From Mesorhizobium sp. Pch-S (GTDB lineage: Bacteria > Pseudomonadota > Alphaproteobacteria > Rhizobiales > Rhizobiaceae), in assembly GCF_004136315.1 (NCBI RefSeq), contig NZ_CP029562.1, forward strand, positions 2,795,501 through 2,859,500: DNA of 64,000 nucleotides, read 5' to 3'. Both the position numbers and the translations under genes were made by a program. How positions within the stretch are numbered: the first letter of the stretch is position 1; each line of letters opens with the position of its first letter. The notes under the pieces are model-generated. The model did no database searches, was not told the origin of the DNA, and saw only the letters and a list, made by a program, of their open reading frames with translations. This document shows, piece by piece, positions 38,247 through 47,671 of this stretch.

Positions 38247-39500
38247 ATGAGAATTCTGGTGCTTGGAAGCGGCGTGATCGGGGTAACCGCCGCCTACTAT
38301 CTGGCGGAGGCCGGCCATGAGGTGACGGTGGTGGACCGCCAGGGTGGTCCGGCCCTGGAAACCAGTTTCGGCAATGCCGGCGAGGTTTCGCCCGGTTACT
38401 CCTCGCCTTGGGCTGGCCCCGGCGTTCCGGTCAAGGCGATCAAGTGGCTGCTGATGCATTTCGGGCCGCTGGTGATCCGTCCCAAGGTCGATCCCGCCAT
38501 GGTGTCGTGGGTGCTGAAGATGCTGCGCAACTGCACCGAGGCGCGTTATGCCGTGAACAAGGCGCGCATGGTACCGATCGCCGAATACAGCCGCGATTGC
38601 CTGAAGGCGCTGCGTGGCGAAATCGGCATCGCGTATGACGATCGCGCCAGGGGTACCCTGCAACTGTTCCGCAACCAGAAGCAGCTTGACGGCACTGCCG
38701 GCGACATCGAGGTGCTGAAGCAGTTCGGTGTGCCCTACGAGGTGCTTGATCCAGCCGGCTGCATCGGCGCGGAACCGGCTTTGGCCAATGTGAAAGGCAA
38801 GTTCGTTGGTGGCCTGCGCCTGCCGGGCGACGAAACAGGCGACTGCAAGATTTTCACGGAACGGCTTGCCGAACATGCGGCAAAGCGCGGCGTGAGCTTC
38901 CGCTTCAACACAGTGATCAAGGGCATTGCCACCGAAGGCGGCCGCATCGCCGGTGTGGACACCAGTGAAGGGCTGCTGACGGCGGACGCCTATGTCTGCG
39001 CGCTCGGCAGCTATTCCCCGATCATGTTGAAGCCGCTCGGCCTTTCGATTCCGGTCTACCCGATCAAGGGATATTCGATCACGGTGCCGATCTCCGATGC
39101 CGCCGGCGCGCCGGAATCGACCGTCATGGACGAGACCTACAAGGTGGCGATCACGCGACTGGGCGATCGTATCCGCGTCGGTGGTACGGCCGAGATTTCG
39201 GGCTACGATCTTGCCCTGCGTCCCGCACGGCGCGCGACGCTCGAACATTCGGTCACCGATCTGTTTCCGCGCGGTGGCGATGTGTCGAAGGCCAGTTTCT
39301 GGTGCGGGCTCAGGCCGATGACGCCGGACGGCCCGCCGATCATCGGCAAGACGCGCTATGACAACCTCTTCCTCTCCACCGGCCATGGCACGCTGGGCTG
39401 GACCATGGCCTGCGGATCGGGGCGGGTGCTGGCCGACATCGTGTCGGGCAGGAAGCCGGACATCGACGTCAGCGAACTCGGCATGTCCCGCTACGCCTGA
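38247..39500 (+). CDS. dadA: D-amino acid dehydrogenase small subunit (DadA)
   Basis: FAD-dependent oxidoreductase of 417 aa that deaminates D-alanine and other D-amino acids to keto acids. The Rossmann fold is at the very start ([30 protein letters not shown], GxGxxG). Typical DadA features are [32 protein letters not shown] and the FAD-closing [14 protein letters not shown] ... [22 protein letters not shown] at 38247 follows TAGGAGCGGGG. Together with alr it forms a D/L-alanine catabolic locus; the 195-bp gap upstream holds nothing else I can identify. Confidence 0.95.
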   Translation: MRILVLGSGVIGVTAAYYLAEAGHEVTVVDRQGGPALETSFGNAGEVSPGYSSPWAGPGVPVKAIKWLLMHFGPLVIRPKVDPAMVSWVLKMLRNCTEARYAVNKARMVPIAEYSRDCLKALRGEIGIAYDDRARGTLQLFRNQKQLDGTAGDIEVLKQFGVPYEVLDPAGCIGAEPALANVKGKFVGGLRLPGDETGDCKIFTERLAEHAAKRGVSFRFNTVIKGIATEGGRIAGVDTSEGLLTADAYVCALGSYSPIMLKPLGLSIPVYPIKGYSITVPISDAAGAPESTVMDETYKVAITRLGDRIRVGGTAEISGYDLALRPARRATLEHSVTDLFPRGGDVSKASFWCGLRPMTPDGPPIIGKTRYDNLFLSTGHGTLGWTMACGSGRVLADIVSGRKPDIDVSELGMSRYA

Positions 39501-39512
39501 TCCTGTTTTTCC

Positions 39513-39546
39513 AACACGCCGAAATCCTGAAGTTTCGGCGTGTTGA
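39513..39546. terminator. Bidirectional hairpin between dadA and the VOC gene
   Basis: Perfect 13-bp stem CAACACGCCGAAA / TTTCGGCGTGTTG with an 8-nt loop, 12 bp after the dadA stop and 23 bp from the stop of the convergent VOC gene. No long T-tract follows on either strand, but position between convergent genes supports a terminator role. Confidence 0.7.
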
Positions 39547-39569
39547 ATGCCTGCGTCGTCTGTCGGAGG

Positions 39570-39962
39570 CTAAGTCCTCAGCGAACGCGGCTGCTCCTCC
39601 GACTGATACATCGAGATCTGATGGCCGTCTGGGTCGGCGATCTCGGCCGACCACCCCCCGGGGGCATGGCTGACCGGCGTGACGATGGTAGCGCCTTTTT
39701 CGGCGAGCCCTGCCACCACGTCGTCGATGCCACCCTCGGCGATCTCGAAGACGATGATGGGCGAATTGCCCGGTCGCGATTCCTGCTGGAAGAAAATCAG
39801 TTCGATGTTGTTGGCGGTCTTCGCCATCAGCCAGTCATGGCCATCGCCGGCATCGCCCATGTTCTCGATTTCGAGACCGAGAACGTCGCGATAGAAGGTT
39901 TCGGTGCGGCCGATGTCGGTGACGAAATAGCAGATGGTGCCAAGCTTTCTGTTGCGGAACAC
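39570..39962 (-). CDS. VOC-family (glyoxalase-like) protein
   Basis: Protein of 130 aa with the vicinal-oxygen-chelate fold. It opens with KLGTICYFVTDIGRTETFYRDVLGLEIENMGD, the normal glyoxalase/bleomycin-resistance start, and ends with GWSAEIADPDGHQISMYQ, the metal-site strand. H (GDGHDW) and the C-terminal E/H positions could bind a metal. It follows the sigma-factor gene by five bases and must be cotranslated with it. The substrate is unknown; the sigma-factor link suggests a role in the response that the sigma factor controls. Confidence 0.85.
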   Translation of the reverse strand: MFRNRKLGTICYFVTDIGRTETFYRDVLGLEIENMGDAGDGHDWLMAKTANNIELIFFQQESRPGNSPIIVFEIAEGGIDDVVAGLAEKGATIVTPVSHAPGGWSAEIADPDGHQISMYQSEEQPRSLRT

Positions 39963-39967
39963 GGTGT

Positions 39968-40600
39968 CTACTCCTGGTTCGAGGGTTTGCGTTGGCTCTG
40001 TTGCCGCGCCATGCCGATTTGTGAGGGGATGCTCACCAAAAAAAGATGACCGTCGGGATCATGGCTGGCGAGCAGTACGCCGTCGCGTCGCGACGGCCCA
40101 AGCAAGGCGCGCCGGATGCTGCCAAAATGCAGCAGGCCGTCGAGGCCGGGAATTTCCTCGAGCCGGTCTCCACCGATGTCGCGCCATCGTCGCCTGATTT
40201 CGGCGATGCGTTGCCGCAAGGCCGGATCTGACAGGCGCAGCAGCCAGGCTATCTCTCGGCGCGTGTGGCCGGTCAGCGCCAACAGCGCTGTGGTCCTGAG
40301 TGCCGCAGGCAGCGTGGCCACAAAAGTATTGGGCATATCCCCGCGCGTGGCAGACGCCTCCGGCTCAGCTTGCCAGCGGGTCTCGCGCTGGCGTCGCCGG
40401 ATGGCGGAGCGGGCCTCGAATGCGGCCCGCTTGCGGATGGCGCCCTGCAACCATCGGCGGTTGTCCGGGCAGGAAAGGTCGGAGCGGCCGGCCTCGATGG
40501 CCGAAAGCAGAACCGCCTGCAAAAGGTCTTCCGCTTCGTCGGCACGTCTCGACACGCGTTGAGCTTGGCGTAGCAGTTCGACATAGGGTCGCGACAGCAA
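39968..40600 (-). CDS. ECF-type RNA polymerase sigma factor-like protein
   Basis: Protein of 210 aa related to extracytoplasmic-function sigma factors. Region 2 is suggested by RRADEAEDLLQAVLLSAIEAG ... RRWLQGAIRKRAAFEARSAIRRRQRE, and region 4 by LPAALRTTALLALTGHTRREIAWLLRLSDPALRQRIAEIRRRW. A C-terminal part of about 60 residues (LHFGSIRRALLGPSRRDGVLLASHDPDGHLFLVS) has no counterpart in minimal ECF factors and may sense a ligand. It begins at a TTG (40600) with an excellent GGGAGGAAACC ribosome site. No anti-sigma gene lies beside it; the partner is the VOC gene. Confidence 0.78.
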   Translation of the reverse strand: MLSRPYVELLRQAQRVSRRADEAEDLLQAVLLSAIEAGRSDLSCPDNRRWLQGAIRKRAAFEARSAIRRRQRETRWQAEPEASATRGDMPNTFVATLPAALRTTALLALTGHTRREIAWLLRLSDPALRQRIAEIRRRWRDIGGDRLEEIPGLDGLLHFGSIRRALLGPSRRDGVLLASHDPDGHLFLVSIPSQIGMARQQSQRKPSNQE

Positions 40601-40627
40601 GGTTTCCTCCCGAGCAGCTCGGTCGGT

Positions 40628-41509
40628 TCAAAGAAACAGGGCGCGATCCTTTTCGACAAGCCCGGCTATGAAGGATGCCACCACCTGGATGCGCCTGAGC
40701 TGGCGCACGCTCTCATGGTAGACCAGCCAATAGGCACGGCGGATCGGCGGAGCTGCTTCCACCGGCACCAGTTCCGGCATCGAGCGGGCGACAAAGGTGT
40801 GCAGGATGCCGACCCCTGCGCCGGAGCGCACGGCCTCGGCCTGGCCCATGGCCGAGGATATGGCGAATGTGGAATGCCAGTCGTGGCTGAATTCGGCGGC
40901 ATAGTCGAGCGACTGGCTGACGATCAGGTCGGGCACGTAGCCGATCAGCGTATGGTCCTTCAACTCCTCTCGACTTCGGGGCAAACCATGCTTGTCGGCA
41001 TAGGCGCGCGAGGCATAGAGGCCAAGCGTGTAGTCGACGAGCTTGCCGGCGACGAGCCTGCCTTCCGTCGGTCGTTCGACGGTGATGGCGATATCCGCCT
41101 CGCGTCGCGACAATGAGAAAGAACGGGGCACCGGCACCAGCTGCACGGTGAGTTCCCGGTGCATGGCAGTCAGCGCGCCGAGCCGTGGTGCGAGATAGGC
41201 AACGCCGAAGCCGTCAGGCGCGCCGATGCGCACGGTGCCCGAGATGTCGTCGCCTTCGCCGGCGACCGTCGAGCGGGCGGCGATCATTTCGGCTTCCATG
41301 CGCTCGGCAATATCGAGGAACCGTTCGCCGGCCGGCGTCAGTTCGGAGCCTGTGGTCAGCCGCCGGAACAGTTTGGTGCGCAGCGCCTCTTCCAGGGTGG
41401 CAATGCGCCGGGAGACCGTGGCGTGGTTTAGTTCCAGGCGCCTGGCCGCACCCAGTATCTGGCCGGTGCGGGCGACGGCAAGGAAGATGCGCACGTCATC
41501 CCAGTTCAT
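40628..41509 (-). CDS. LysR-family regulator divergent from mmsA
   Basis: LysR-type regulator of 293 aa. The helix-turn-helix is MNWDDVRIFLAVARTGQILGAARRLELNHATVSRRIATLEE (residues 1-41). The effector domain is of the CrgA-like type (ISGTVRIGAPDGFGVAYLAPRLGAL). It diverges from mmsA with 187 bp between starts; two GATATC palindromes 20 bp apart begin at its start codon. Regulation of mmsA and of itself is therefore likely. Confidence 0.9.
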   Translation of the reverse strand: MNWDDVRIFLAVARTGQILGAARRLELNHATVSRRIATLEEALRTKLFRRLTTGSELTPAGERFLDIAERMEAEMIAARSTVAGEGDDISGTVRIGAPDGFGVAYLAPRLGALTAMHRELTVQLVPVPRSFSLSRREADIAITVERPTEGRLVAGKLVDYTLGLYASRAYADKHGLPRSREELKDHTLIGYVPDLIVSQSLDYAAEFSHDWHSTFAISSAMGQAEAVRSGAGVGILHTFVARSMPELVPVEAAPPIRRAYWLVYHESVRQLRRIQVVASFIAGLVEKDRALFL

Positions 41510-41535
41510 GATATCTCCATGGTGGTCGCGATATC
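41510..41535. promoter_or_regulatory. Paired GATATC sites in the lysR-mmsA gap
   Basis: GATATC at 41510-41515 and at 41530-41535, exactly 20 bp apart (two helical turns), directly next to the lysR start codon. Candidate LysR autoregulatory site. Confidence 0.35.
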
Positions 41536-41696
41536 CCGATGGCGAGGAAGGGAAAAGTCGATCGCATCTTTGCGTCGTTTGATGCTTGTGTCCAGATCGA
41601 TATACGATTTTTGCACAACGGCTGCGATTTCCCTCGCGTTGCGTTCCGGTCTTTAAAGACCGACAATGGTTTCAATCAAAATCCAGGGAGAGAACC

Positions 41697-43193
41697 ATGA
41701 TCGACTACGGTCATTTCATCGGTGGCAAGCGTGTCGCCGGCACCAGCGGGCGCAAGCAGGATGTGATGCAGCCGATGGACGGCTCGGTGCGTGGCACCGT
41801 GGCGCTGGCTTCGAAGTCGGAACTGCGCGCCGCCGTCGAGAACGCCAAGGAAGCTCAGGTGAAATGGGCCGCGGTCAACCCGCAACGCCGCGTGCGCGTG
41901 CTGATGAAGTTCCTGGAACTTGCCAATCGCGAGTATGACTCGCTCGCCGATATCCTTGCCCGTGAGCACGGCAAGACCATCGCCGACGCCAAGGGCGATA
42001 TCCAGCGTGGCCTGGAAGTGGTCGAGGTCTGCATCGGTGCGCCGCACATGATGAAGGGCGAATTCACCGACGGTGCTGGCCCGGGCATCGACGTCTATTC
42101 GATGCGCCAGCCGCTCGGTGTCGTTGCCGGCATCACCCCGTTCAACTTCCCTGCCATGATCCCGCTGTGGAAGATCGCCCCGGCGATTGCCTGCGGCAAC
42201 GCCTTCATCCTGAAGCCGTCCGAGCGCGATCCCGGCGTGCCGCTGCGGATTGCCGAGCTTTTCATCGAAGCTGGCTTGCCGGAAGGCGTCCTCAATGTCG
42301 TCAACGGCGACAAGGAAGTGGTCGATGCCATCCTCGACGATCCGGACATCAAGGCCATCGGCTTTGTCGGCTCGACGCCGATCGCGCAATACATCTATTC
42401 GCGCGGTTGTGCGGCCGGCAAGCGCGTGCAGTGCTTCGGCGGCGCCAAGAATCACATGATCATCATGCCCGACGCCGATATGGACCAGACTGTCGACGCC
42501 CTGATCGGTGCCGGTTACGGCTCGGCCGGCGAGCGCTGCATGGCGATCTCCGTCGCGGTTCCGGTCGGCAACGATACCGCCAACCGGCTGATGGAAAAGC
42601 TGATCCCGCGTGTCGAGAGCCTGAAGGTCGGCCCCTCGACCGATTCCGCCGCCGATTTCGGCCCGGTCGTGACTAGGCAAGCGCTGGAGCGCATCAAGGG
42701 TTACGTCGATCTCGGCGTGAAGGAAGGCGCGAAGCTGGTTGTCGATGGCCGCGGTTTCAAGATGCAGGGCTATGAGAATGGCTACTACATGGGCGGTTGC
42801 CTGTTCGATGACGTGACGCCCGACATGACGATCTACAAGGAAGAGATCTTCGGCCCAGTGCTGTCGGTGGTGCGTGCGCCGCGCTACGAGGACGCGATCA
42901 AGCTCGCCAACGACCACGAGATGGGCAATGGCGTTGCTATCTTCACCCGCGACGGCGATGCGGCGCGCGATTTCGCCAGCCGTGTGCAGGTCGGCATGGT
43001 CGGCGTGAACGTGCCGATCCCGGTTCCGATCGCCTACTACACGTTCGGTGGCTGGAAGGCGTCGTCCTTCGGCGATCTCAACCAGCACGGTCCGGACGCG
43101 TTCCGCTTCTACACCAAGACCAAGACGGTCACCTCGCGCTGGCCGTCGGGCGTCAAGGATGGTGCAGAATTCGTCATCCCGACGATGAACTAG
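41697..43193 (+). CDS. mmsA: CoA-acylating methylmalonate-semialdehyde dehydrogenase
   Basis: Aldehyde dehydrogenase of 498 aa that converts methylmalonate or malonate semialdehyde to propionyl- or acetyl-CoA in valine and inositol catabolism. Diagnostic are GVVAGITPFNFPAMIPLWKIAPAIACGNAFILKPSERDPG, GSTPIAQYIY, and the catalytic cysteine in GSAGERCMAISVAV (near residue 280). Its glutamate base is absent (FGGAKNHMI), as is normal for the CoA-dependent MmsA subgroup. ATG at 41697 follows GGGAGAG. Single gene with its own terminator. Confidence 0.96.
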   Translation: MIDYGHFIGGKRVAGTSGRKQDVMQPMDGSVRGTVALASKSELRAAVENAKEAQVKWAAVNPQRRVRVLMKFLELANREYDSLADILAREHGKTIADAKGDIQRGLEVVEVCIGAPHMMKGEFTDGAGPGIDVYSMRQPLGVVAGITPFNFPAMIPLWKIAPAIACGNAFILKPSERDPGVPLRIAELFIEAGLPEGVLNVVNGDKEVVDAILDDPDIKAIGFVGSTPIAQYIYSRGCAAGKRVQCFGGAKNHMIIMPDADMDQTVDALIGAGYGSAGERCMAISVAVPVGNDTANRLMEKLIPRVESLKVGPSTDSAADFGPVVTRQALERIKGYVDLGVKEGAKLVVDGRGFKMQGYENGYYMGGCLFDDVTPDMTIYKEEIFGPVLSVVRAPRYEDAIKLANDHEMGNGVAIFTRDGDAARDFASRVQVGMVGVNVPIPVPIAYYTFGGWKASSFGDLNQHGPDAFRFYTKTKTVTSRWPSGVKDGAEFVIPTMN

Positions 43194-43220
43194 GCTAGTC
43201 TTTGATCTGTTTTGAAGTTG

Positions 43221-43250
43221 AAACGGGCGCCCTGGCGCCCGTTTTCTTTT
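43221..43250 (+). terminator. Rho-independent terminator after mmsA
   Basis: AAACGGGCGCC / GGCGCCCGTTT with a two-base apparent loop, followed by TCTTTT. It begins 27 bp after the mmsA stop and touches the stop codon of the convergent XRE gene. Confidence 0.85.
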
Positions 43251-43476
43251 ATCCCTCGTCTTCTTCCTCGGCTCCCGGCTGGTATTCGAGCAGGTCTCCT
43301 GGCTGGCAGTCGAGCTCGGCGCATATTCGCGACAATGTCGAGAAGCGCACGCCTTTCACCTTGCCGGATTTGAGCAGCGAAAGGTTCTGCTCGGTGATGC
43401 CGACCTTGCCGGCAAGCTCCTTGGACCGCACCTTACGGCGCGCCAGCATGACATCGAGATTGACGATGATCGGCAT
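43249..43476 (-). CDS. XRE-family regulator paired with DUF2975 protein
   Basis: Compact helix-turn-helix protein of 75 aa, similar to the YozG type: MPIIVNLDVMLARRKVRSKELAGKVGITEQNLSLLKSGKVKGVRFSTLSRICAELDCQPGDLLEY, followed by an acidic tail. It overlaps the upstream DUF2975 gene by four bases (ATGA). This membrane protein plus small XRE regulator pair is common in bacteria; the membrane partner is thought to modulate the regulator. Target genes probably include its own operon, which has a perfect palindrome at 44064. Confidence 0.9.
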   Translation of the reverse strand: MPIIVNLDVMLARRKVRSKELAGKVGITEQNLSLLKSGKVKGVRFSTLSRICAELDCQPGDLLEYQPGAEEEDEG

Positions 43477-44021
43477 CAGATGAACCGCTTGTTTTCGTCT
43501 TCGATCCGGGCGGCGACGGTCATCAGATGACCGAACATCACCAGCACGCCGGAGACCAGCAACGTAAGTAATTCAGGCGTGCCGAAACCGATCGAGAGGA
43601 AGCGTTGGCCGGACGGCATGTCGATGGACAGGATCAACGAGACGAGAGGCCGTGAAAGCAGCATGACCAGCGCGTTGACAAAGAAGGCGATGCCAGAGCG
43701 GCGCAGCCAGCGTGCGGCACCAGCCCCGATCGTCTCATGTCGCGCAATCTCGCGAAAAGCCATGCGCAGGCTCAACAGCCCGGCAATCATGGGCGCGGTC
43801 TGGGCCAGGAACACCACCACAAGCAGGAATGCCGCGATGGTGGAGCTCTGACCAGGAGTGGGGAAGCCGTACTGTTGTGCGGCGAAGGACCCGGCCGTGT
43901 CCGGTTGGGCAAGCGCCCAGGCCAGCCCGATTCCAACCACCATGAGGATCACCACGACAATCGCGGTGATCAGCAATTCCAACCGTCGGCTCAGCCGGCG
44001 GGCACGCTCACGTTCTGCCAT
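43476..44021 (-). CDS. DUF2975 membrane protein
   Basis: Integral membrane protein of 181 aa with four predicted helices (LLITAIVVVILMVVGIGLAWALA; IAAFLLVVVFLAQTAPMIAGLLSL; SGIAFFVNALVMLLSRPLVSLIL; LLTLLVSGVLVMFGHLMTVA). The last stretch MTVAARIEDENKRFI matches the conserved DUF2975 ending that precedes a coupled XRE gene. The ATG at 44021 begins MAERERARRLSRRLE and has AAGGA ten bases upstream. Molecular function is not known. Confidence 0.85.
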   Translation of the reverse strand: MAERERARRLSRRLELLITAIVVVILMVVGIGLAWALAQPDTAGSFAAQQYGFPTPGQSSTIAAFLLVVVFLAQTAPMIAGLLSLRMAFREIARHETIGAGAARWLRRSGIAFFVNALVMLLSRPLVSLILSIDMPSGQRFLSIGFGTPELLTLLVSGVLVMFGHLMTVAARIEDENKRFI

Positions 44022-44063
44022 GACGCGATCCTTAATTTCTTGGTTGCATTTATTATCGTAAAA

Positions 44064-44075
44064 CAATAATTATTG
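44064..44075. promoter_or_regulatory. Perfect palindrome upstream of the DUF2975-XRE operon
   Basis: CAATAATTATTG, a perfect 12-bp palindrome in the 77-bp gap between the DUF2975 gene and the divergent lipoprotein gene. It is a good candidate for the XRE operator and could control both directions. Confidence 0.5.
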
Positions 44076-44098
44076 GTTGTCAAATTTGGATCGATCTC

Positions 44099-44689
44099 AT
44101 GTTCAAGCAAATCTCGCATGGCTGCATATTGGTTGCGGCCCTGGCCGTTGCCGGCTGTGCCTCCGTAGCGCCTTCGGCACTTTTCAAACTTGCCGCCCTT
44201 GATCCATTGTCAGCTGATCCGGAGGTTCTCGCCATCGCGGCGGTAATGCCTGCAGCGCTTAAGCTGCGTACCGGTGATGTCGTGCTGGATTTTTCGCTGC
44301 AGGTGTCCGCGCCCGCTGGATCCGTTCACGAAGTGGTGCCGCTCGAAATCGTCGATGGCGGCAAAACACCAGGCGTCGTGGCCAGTCCGAGTTTCGAACA
44401 CATCCAGCAGGCCAGGGTGGCAGCGAAGGACGTGGATCGGCTGGCCGCCGGACTGGCAAAAGCCCGTGCCTATCGGGAGACAGGCCGGCGCGACGGAAAA
44501 GGCAGCATTTCCGTAACCATAAAAGGTGGTTGCCGTGCCGGAGCCACCCGTGACGGGTCATTGACCGCGGCGATTTACATGCGCGTCAAGCCGGGCGAAA
44601 AGTTCTTTCCGCTCACAACGGCGATCAATTTGCGCGAACTTCTCGGCAACGATGCCATCGCAAGGCTTCCGGCGTGTCAGAACTCGTGA
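44099..44689 (+). CDS. Putative lipoprotein of unknown function
   Basis: Protein of 196 aa with a lipoprotein signal: hydrophobic HGCILVAALAVAGC with the lipobox VAGC (Cys 20). The rest is soluble, with predicted strands (GDVVLDFSLQVSAPAGSVHEVVPLEIV, SISVTIKGGCRAGATRDGSLTAAIYMRVKPGEKFFPLTTAINLREL). I do not recognise the family. It diverges from the DUF2975-XRE pair. The sequence between it and the next gene (44690-44877) holds nothing I can name. Confidence 0.75.
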   Translation: MFKQISHGCILVAALAVAGCASVAPSALFKLAALDPLSADPEVLAIAAVMPAALKLRTGDVVLDFSLQVSAPAGSVHEVVPLEIVDGGKTPGVVASPSFEHIQQARVAAKDVDRLAAGLAKARAYRETGRRDGKGSISVTIKGGCRAGATRDGSLTAAIYMRVKPGEKFFPLTTAINLRELLGNDAIARLPACQNS

Positions 44690-44877
44690 GGTCGACGCTT
44701 GTTTTGCTCAGGGCAGCCACCACATCTTCTTCAGGGCCCCGCAATAAGCCGGGGCTGAACGCGAAACCGGAAGGAGCGACGCGATGAGGTCGCCGCATCC
44801 AGCCCTGAGCGTGCCGGTATACTGAGGCTGCCCATGTGCCTCCCTTTGCCGACGCGTATGGGCGAAGGAGGTGCCAG

Positions 44878-45195
44878 ATGGCACGCTATCCTGCTTTTCG
44901 ACGGGTGACGCTGGCGGCGGTTGCCGTGGTGATGGCGTTTCTGCCGCGGCAAGCGGAGGCGCAAATCGGTTGCGGCATGCGCGATGTCATCGTTGCCAGA
45001 CTTGATCAGCTCTTCCATGAGCATCGGATCGGCTACGGCCTCGTTGGCCAGGTCGCCGTTGTCGAGCTCTATGTTTCCACGGCCGGTACCTGGACGGTGC
45101 TGATGACCGATGTGAGCGGTCGGACCTGTATCGTGGGCGCAGGTGAGGGGTGGGAAAATACACCGATGGCCGATGTGAGGGAGCGCGACAGTTGA
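44878..45195 (+). CDS. Small secreted protein of unknown function
   Basis: Protein of 105 aa with a clear signal peptide (FRRVTLAAVAVVMAFLPRQAEA, cleavage after about residue 27). The mature part contains two cysteines (IGCGMRD and GRTCIVG) that could form a disulfide, and a strand-rich VVELYVSTAGTWTVLMTDVSG. ATG at 44878 follows AAGGAGGTGCC, one of the best ribosome sites in the window, so it is likely translated. No function is recognised. It converges with the GntR gene. Confidence 0.7.
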   Translation: MARYPAFRRVTLAAVAVVMAFLPRQAEAQIGCGMRDVIVARLDQLFHEHRIGYGLVGQVAVVELYVSTAGTWTVLMTDVSGRTCIVGAGEGWENTPMADVRERDS

Positions 45196-45207
45196 GGGCG
45201 TTTCGTG

Positions 45208-45879
45208 TCACCGCATCGCGGCGGCCTGGGCATGCAGGCACAGCAGCGCCATCAACCTGTCGGCTTCTGCCGCGGCCGAATCCTGATCTCGTTCCAGGAT
45301 GGCGCGGATCAGTGTGACGTGATTGCCGGCCACTTCGGCGAGGCCGGTGCCGCTTTGGAAACGGAACCAGAAACGGCGGCTGTGTATCTGCAGGGGCACA
45401 ATGAGCCGGGCGGCGAATTGATTGTCTGCGGCGAGCGCTATCGAGTCATCGAGTGATTTTTCCGCTTCGAGGTATCCGACGACATCGCTGCTGACGACCG
45501 CGCTGTGAATGGCGAGCGCAGTTGCTTGCAGGCGGGCTACGATTTCCGGTGTGGCGAAACGGGCGGCCGAGCGTGCGAGAATGATTTCGGTGCCTCGGCG
45601 TGCATCGAGCACCTTCAGCCAGTCGCCTGCATGGAGTGGGGCGATTTCGAGACCGGCGCGGGAACGGATCGCAACAAGCCCCTCCCAGGCGAGGCGCTGG
45701 ATCGCCTCTCGGACAGGGGTGCGACCGAGCGACGTTTTTTCGATCAGGGCTCTTTCAGTGGTCACACTGCCGGGAGCGAGTTCGAGCGTGACGATCATTT
45801 TTTCGAGCACACGATAGGCTTTGGCGCTCGCCGATTCAGCGGTTTCGCCGCGTTCCGTTACAGGCACGTTTGTGTTCAA
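45208..45879 (-). CDS. GntR-family regulator (FCD type)
   Basis: Regulator of about 223 aa. The winged helix-turn-helix is AYRVLEKMIVTLELAPGSVTTERALIEKTSLGRTPVREAIQRLAWEGLVAIRSRAGLEIAPL, followed by an all-helical FCD domain (DARRGTEIILARSAARFATPEIVARL ... EAEKSLDDSIALAADNQFAARLIVPL). An upstream in-frame GTG at 45939 exists, but it would place a perfect operator-like palindrome (45906-45919) inside the coding region, so I favour the TTG at 45879. FCD regulators usually respond to organic acids or amino acids; no divergent target is obvious. Confidence 0.85.
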   Translation of the reverse strand: MNTNVPVTERGETAESASAKAYRVLEKMIVTLELAPGSVTTERALIEKTSLGRTPVREAIQRLAWEGLVAIRSRAGLEIAPLHAGDWLKVLDARRGTEIILARSAARFATPEIVARLQATALAIHSAVVSSDVVGYLEAEKSLDDSIALAADNQFAARLIVPLQIHSRRFWFRFQSGTGLAEVAGNHVTLIRAILERDQDSAAAEADRLMALLCLHAQAAAMR

Positions 45880-45905
45880 GATGCGTCGTCCGAATAAGAT
45901 ATACT

Positions 45906-45973
45906 CTTGATATATCAAGCCGGCAAAGCCAGCTGACACAAGGCATTCATAAGAGATATATCAGTGATATATC
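45906..45973. promoter_or_regulatory. Cluster of GATATATC operators upstream of gntR
   Basis: Three GATATATC sites: within CTTGATATATCAAG (a perfect 14-bp palindrome, 45906-45919), at 45955-45962, and within TGATATATCA (45965-45974). Such repeats upstream of an FCD-GntR gene fit autoregulation. Confidence 0.6.
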
Positions 45974-45984
45974 AAGACAAAGTG

Positions 45985-46764
45985 CCTGCGCGACAGGCTC
46001 GGATTTCGGACTGTCCTCAGCAAAATTCATGGCGGACAAGGTGCGTGATCCTGTTTGACCGTAGAGCGCCCGAGGGCACTCTGGTGCTTGGCTTGCTTTC
46101 TCACCTGGCGCGCAAATCGAACCGGCGAAGACTGTCGATAAAAGCCGTTCCTGCCCGCAGAGGAAGGCGGGTGTCCGCCTTAGCCGGGACGGCGGGGCGC
46201 GGGCACAGGCAACTCGGTGCCATGGTGTGGTTCGCCCAAGGGTGTGCTGAAGACCGACGATGGTTTCGTCCGCGAATCAAGCGCCGGAGCATTGCTCAGG
46301 GGCGCAGATGGCGAAGGCGGTATTGGCCGGCGGGTCCGCTTCCAGTGGAAGTCGGGCGCTCATCAGGGGGTCGAATATGACTTTCGTCGATGACCGCGAT
46401 GCGCTCGCGTGCCGCTTCATCGCCAACTAAGGTTTCCCAAATGGATTTGTCGGCGAACAAGGAGGAAAAGTGAGGGCTCTAAAACACGCAAGGATTCGTC
46501 TTCTCAACCGATTTTGAAGACCGAAACTTCGAAAATCGGTGCAAACTAATTCGGAATCGGCAAAGACATTGCTTTGTGCCAATGATACGGTCCGCCGTAG
46601 TCCACGAACCGGGCAACGATAATAAGGCAGTCGCGAGGCGCGCTGGAACACGCGCCAGACGATAGAAAAATGCCGTTGCAATCTGGGTTTGAGACCTTAC
46701 GACTAGGGGAAATTACGAGAGAGGCGCGCCAGGGCAGGCGACGTCTCAGGGGAGCCTCGGGAAT
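45985..46764. other. Long intergenic region upstream of livH
   Basis: About 780 bp without a convincing gene. One frame from about 46245 to 46380 (GVLKTDDGFVRESSAG ... HQGVEYDFRR) has protein-like composition but no start, ribosome site or recognised family, so it could be a gene relic. A hairpin lies at 46507-46540. The liv promoter should lie in the right half, but I could not identify it. Confidence 0.4.
46507..46540. other. Inverted repeat upstream of the liv operon
   Basis: ACCGATTTT (46507-46515) and AAAATCGGT (46532-46540), extended inward by GAAG/CTTC with one bulged base. No T-tract follows, so it is more likely a regulatory site or small repeat than a terminator. Confidence 0.4.
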
Positions 46765-47667
<903 letters not shown>

Positions 47668-47671
47668 CCCC

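Noticed and set aside
45964..46380. 138-codon plus-strand frame after the GntR operators
   Set aside because: Arg- and Gly-rich sequence with no ribosome site and no recognisable motif; its start overlaps the operator cluster.
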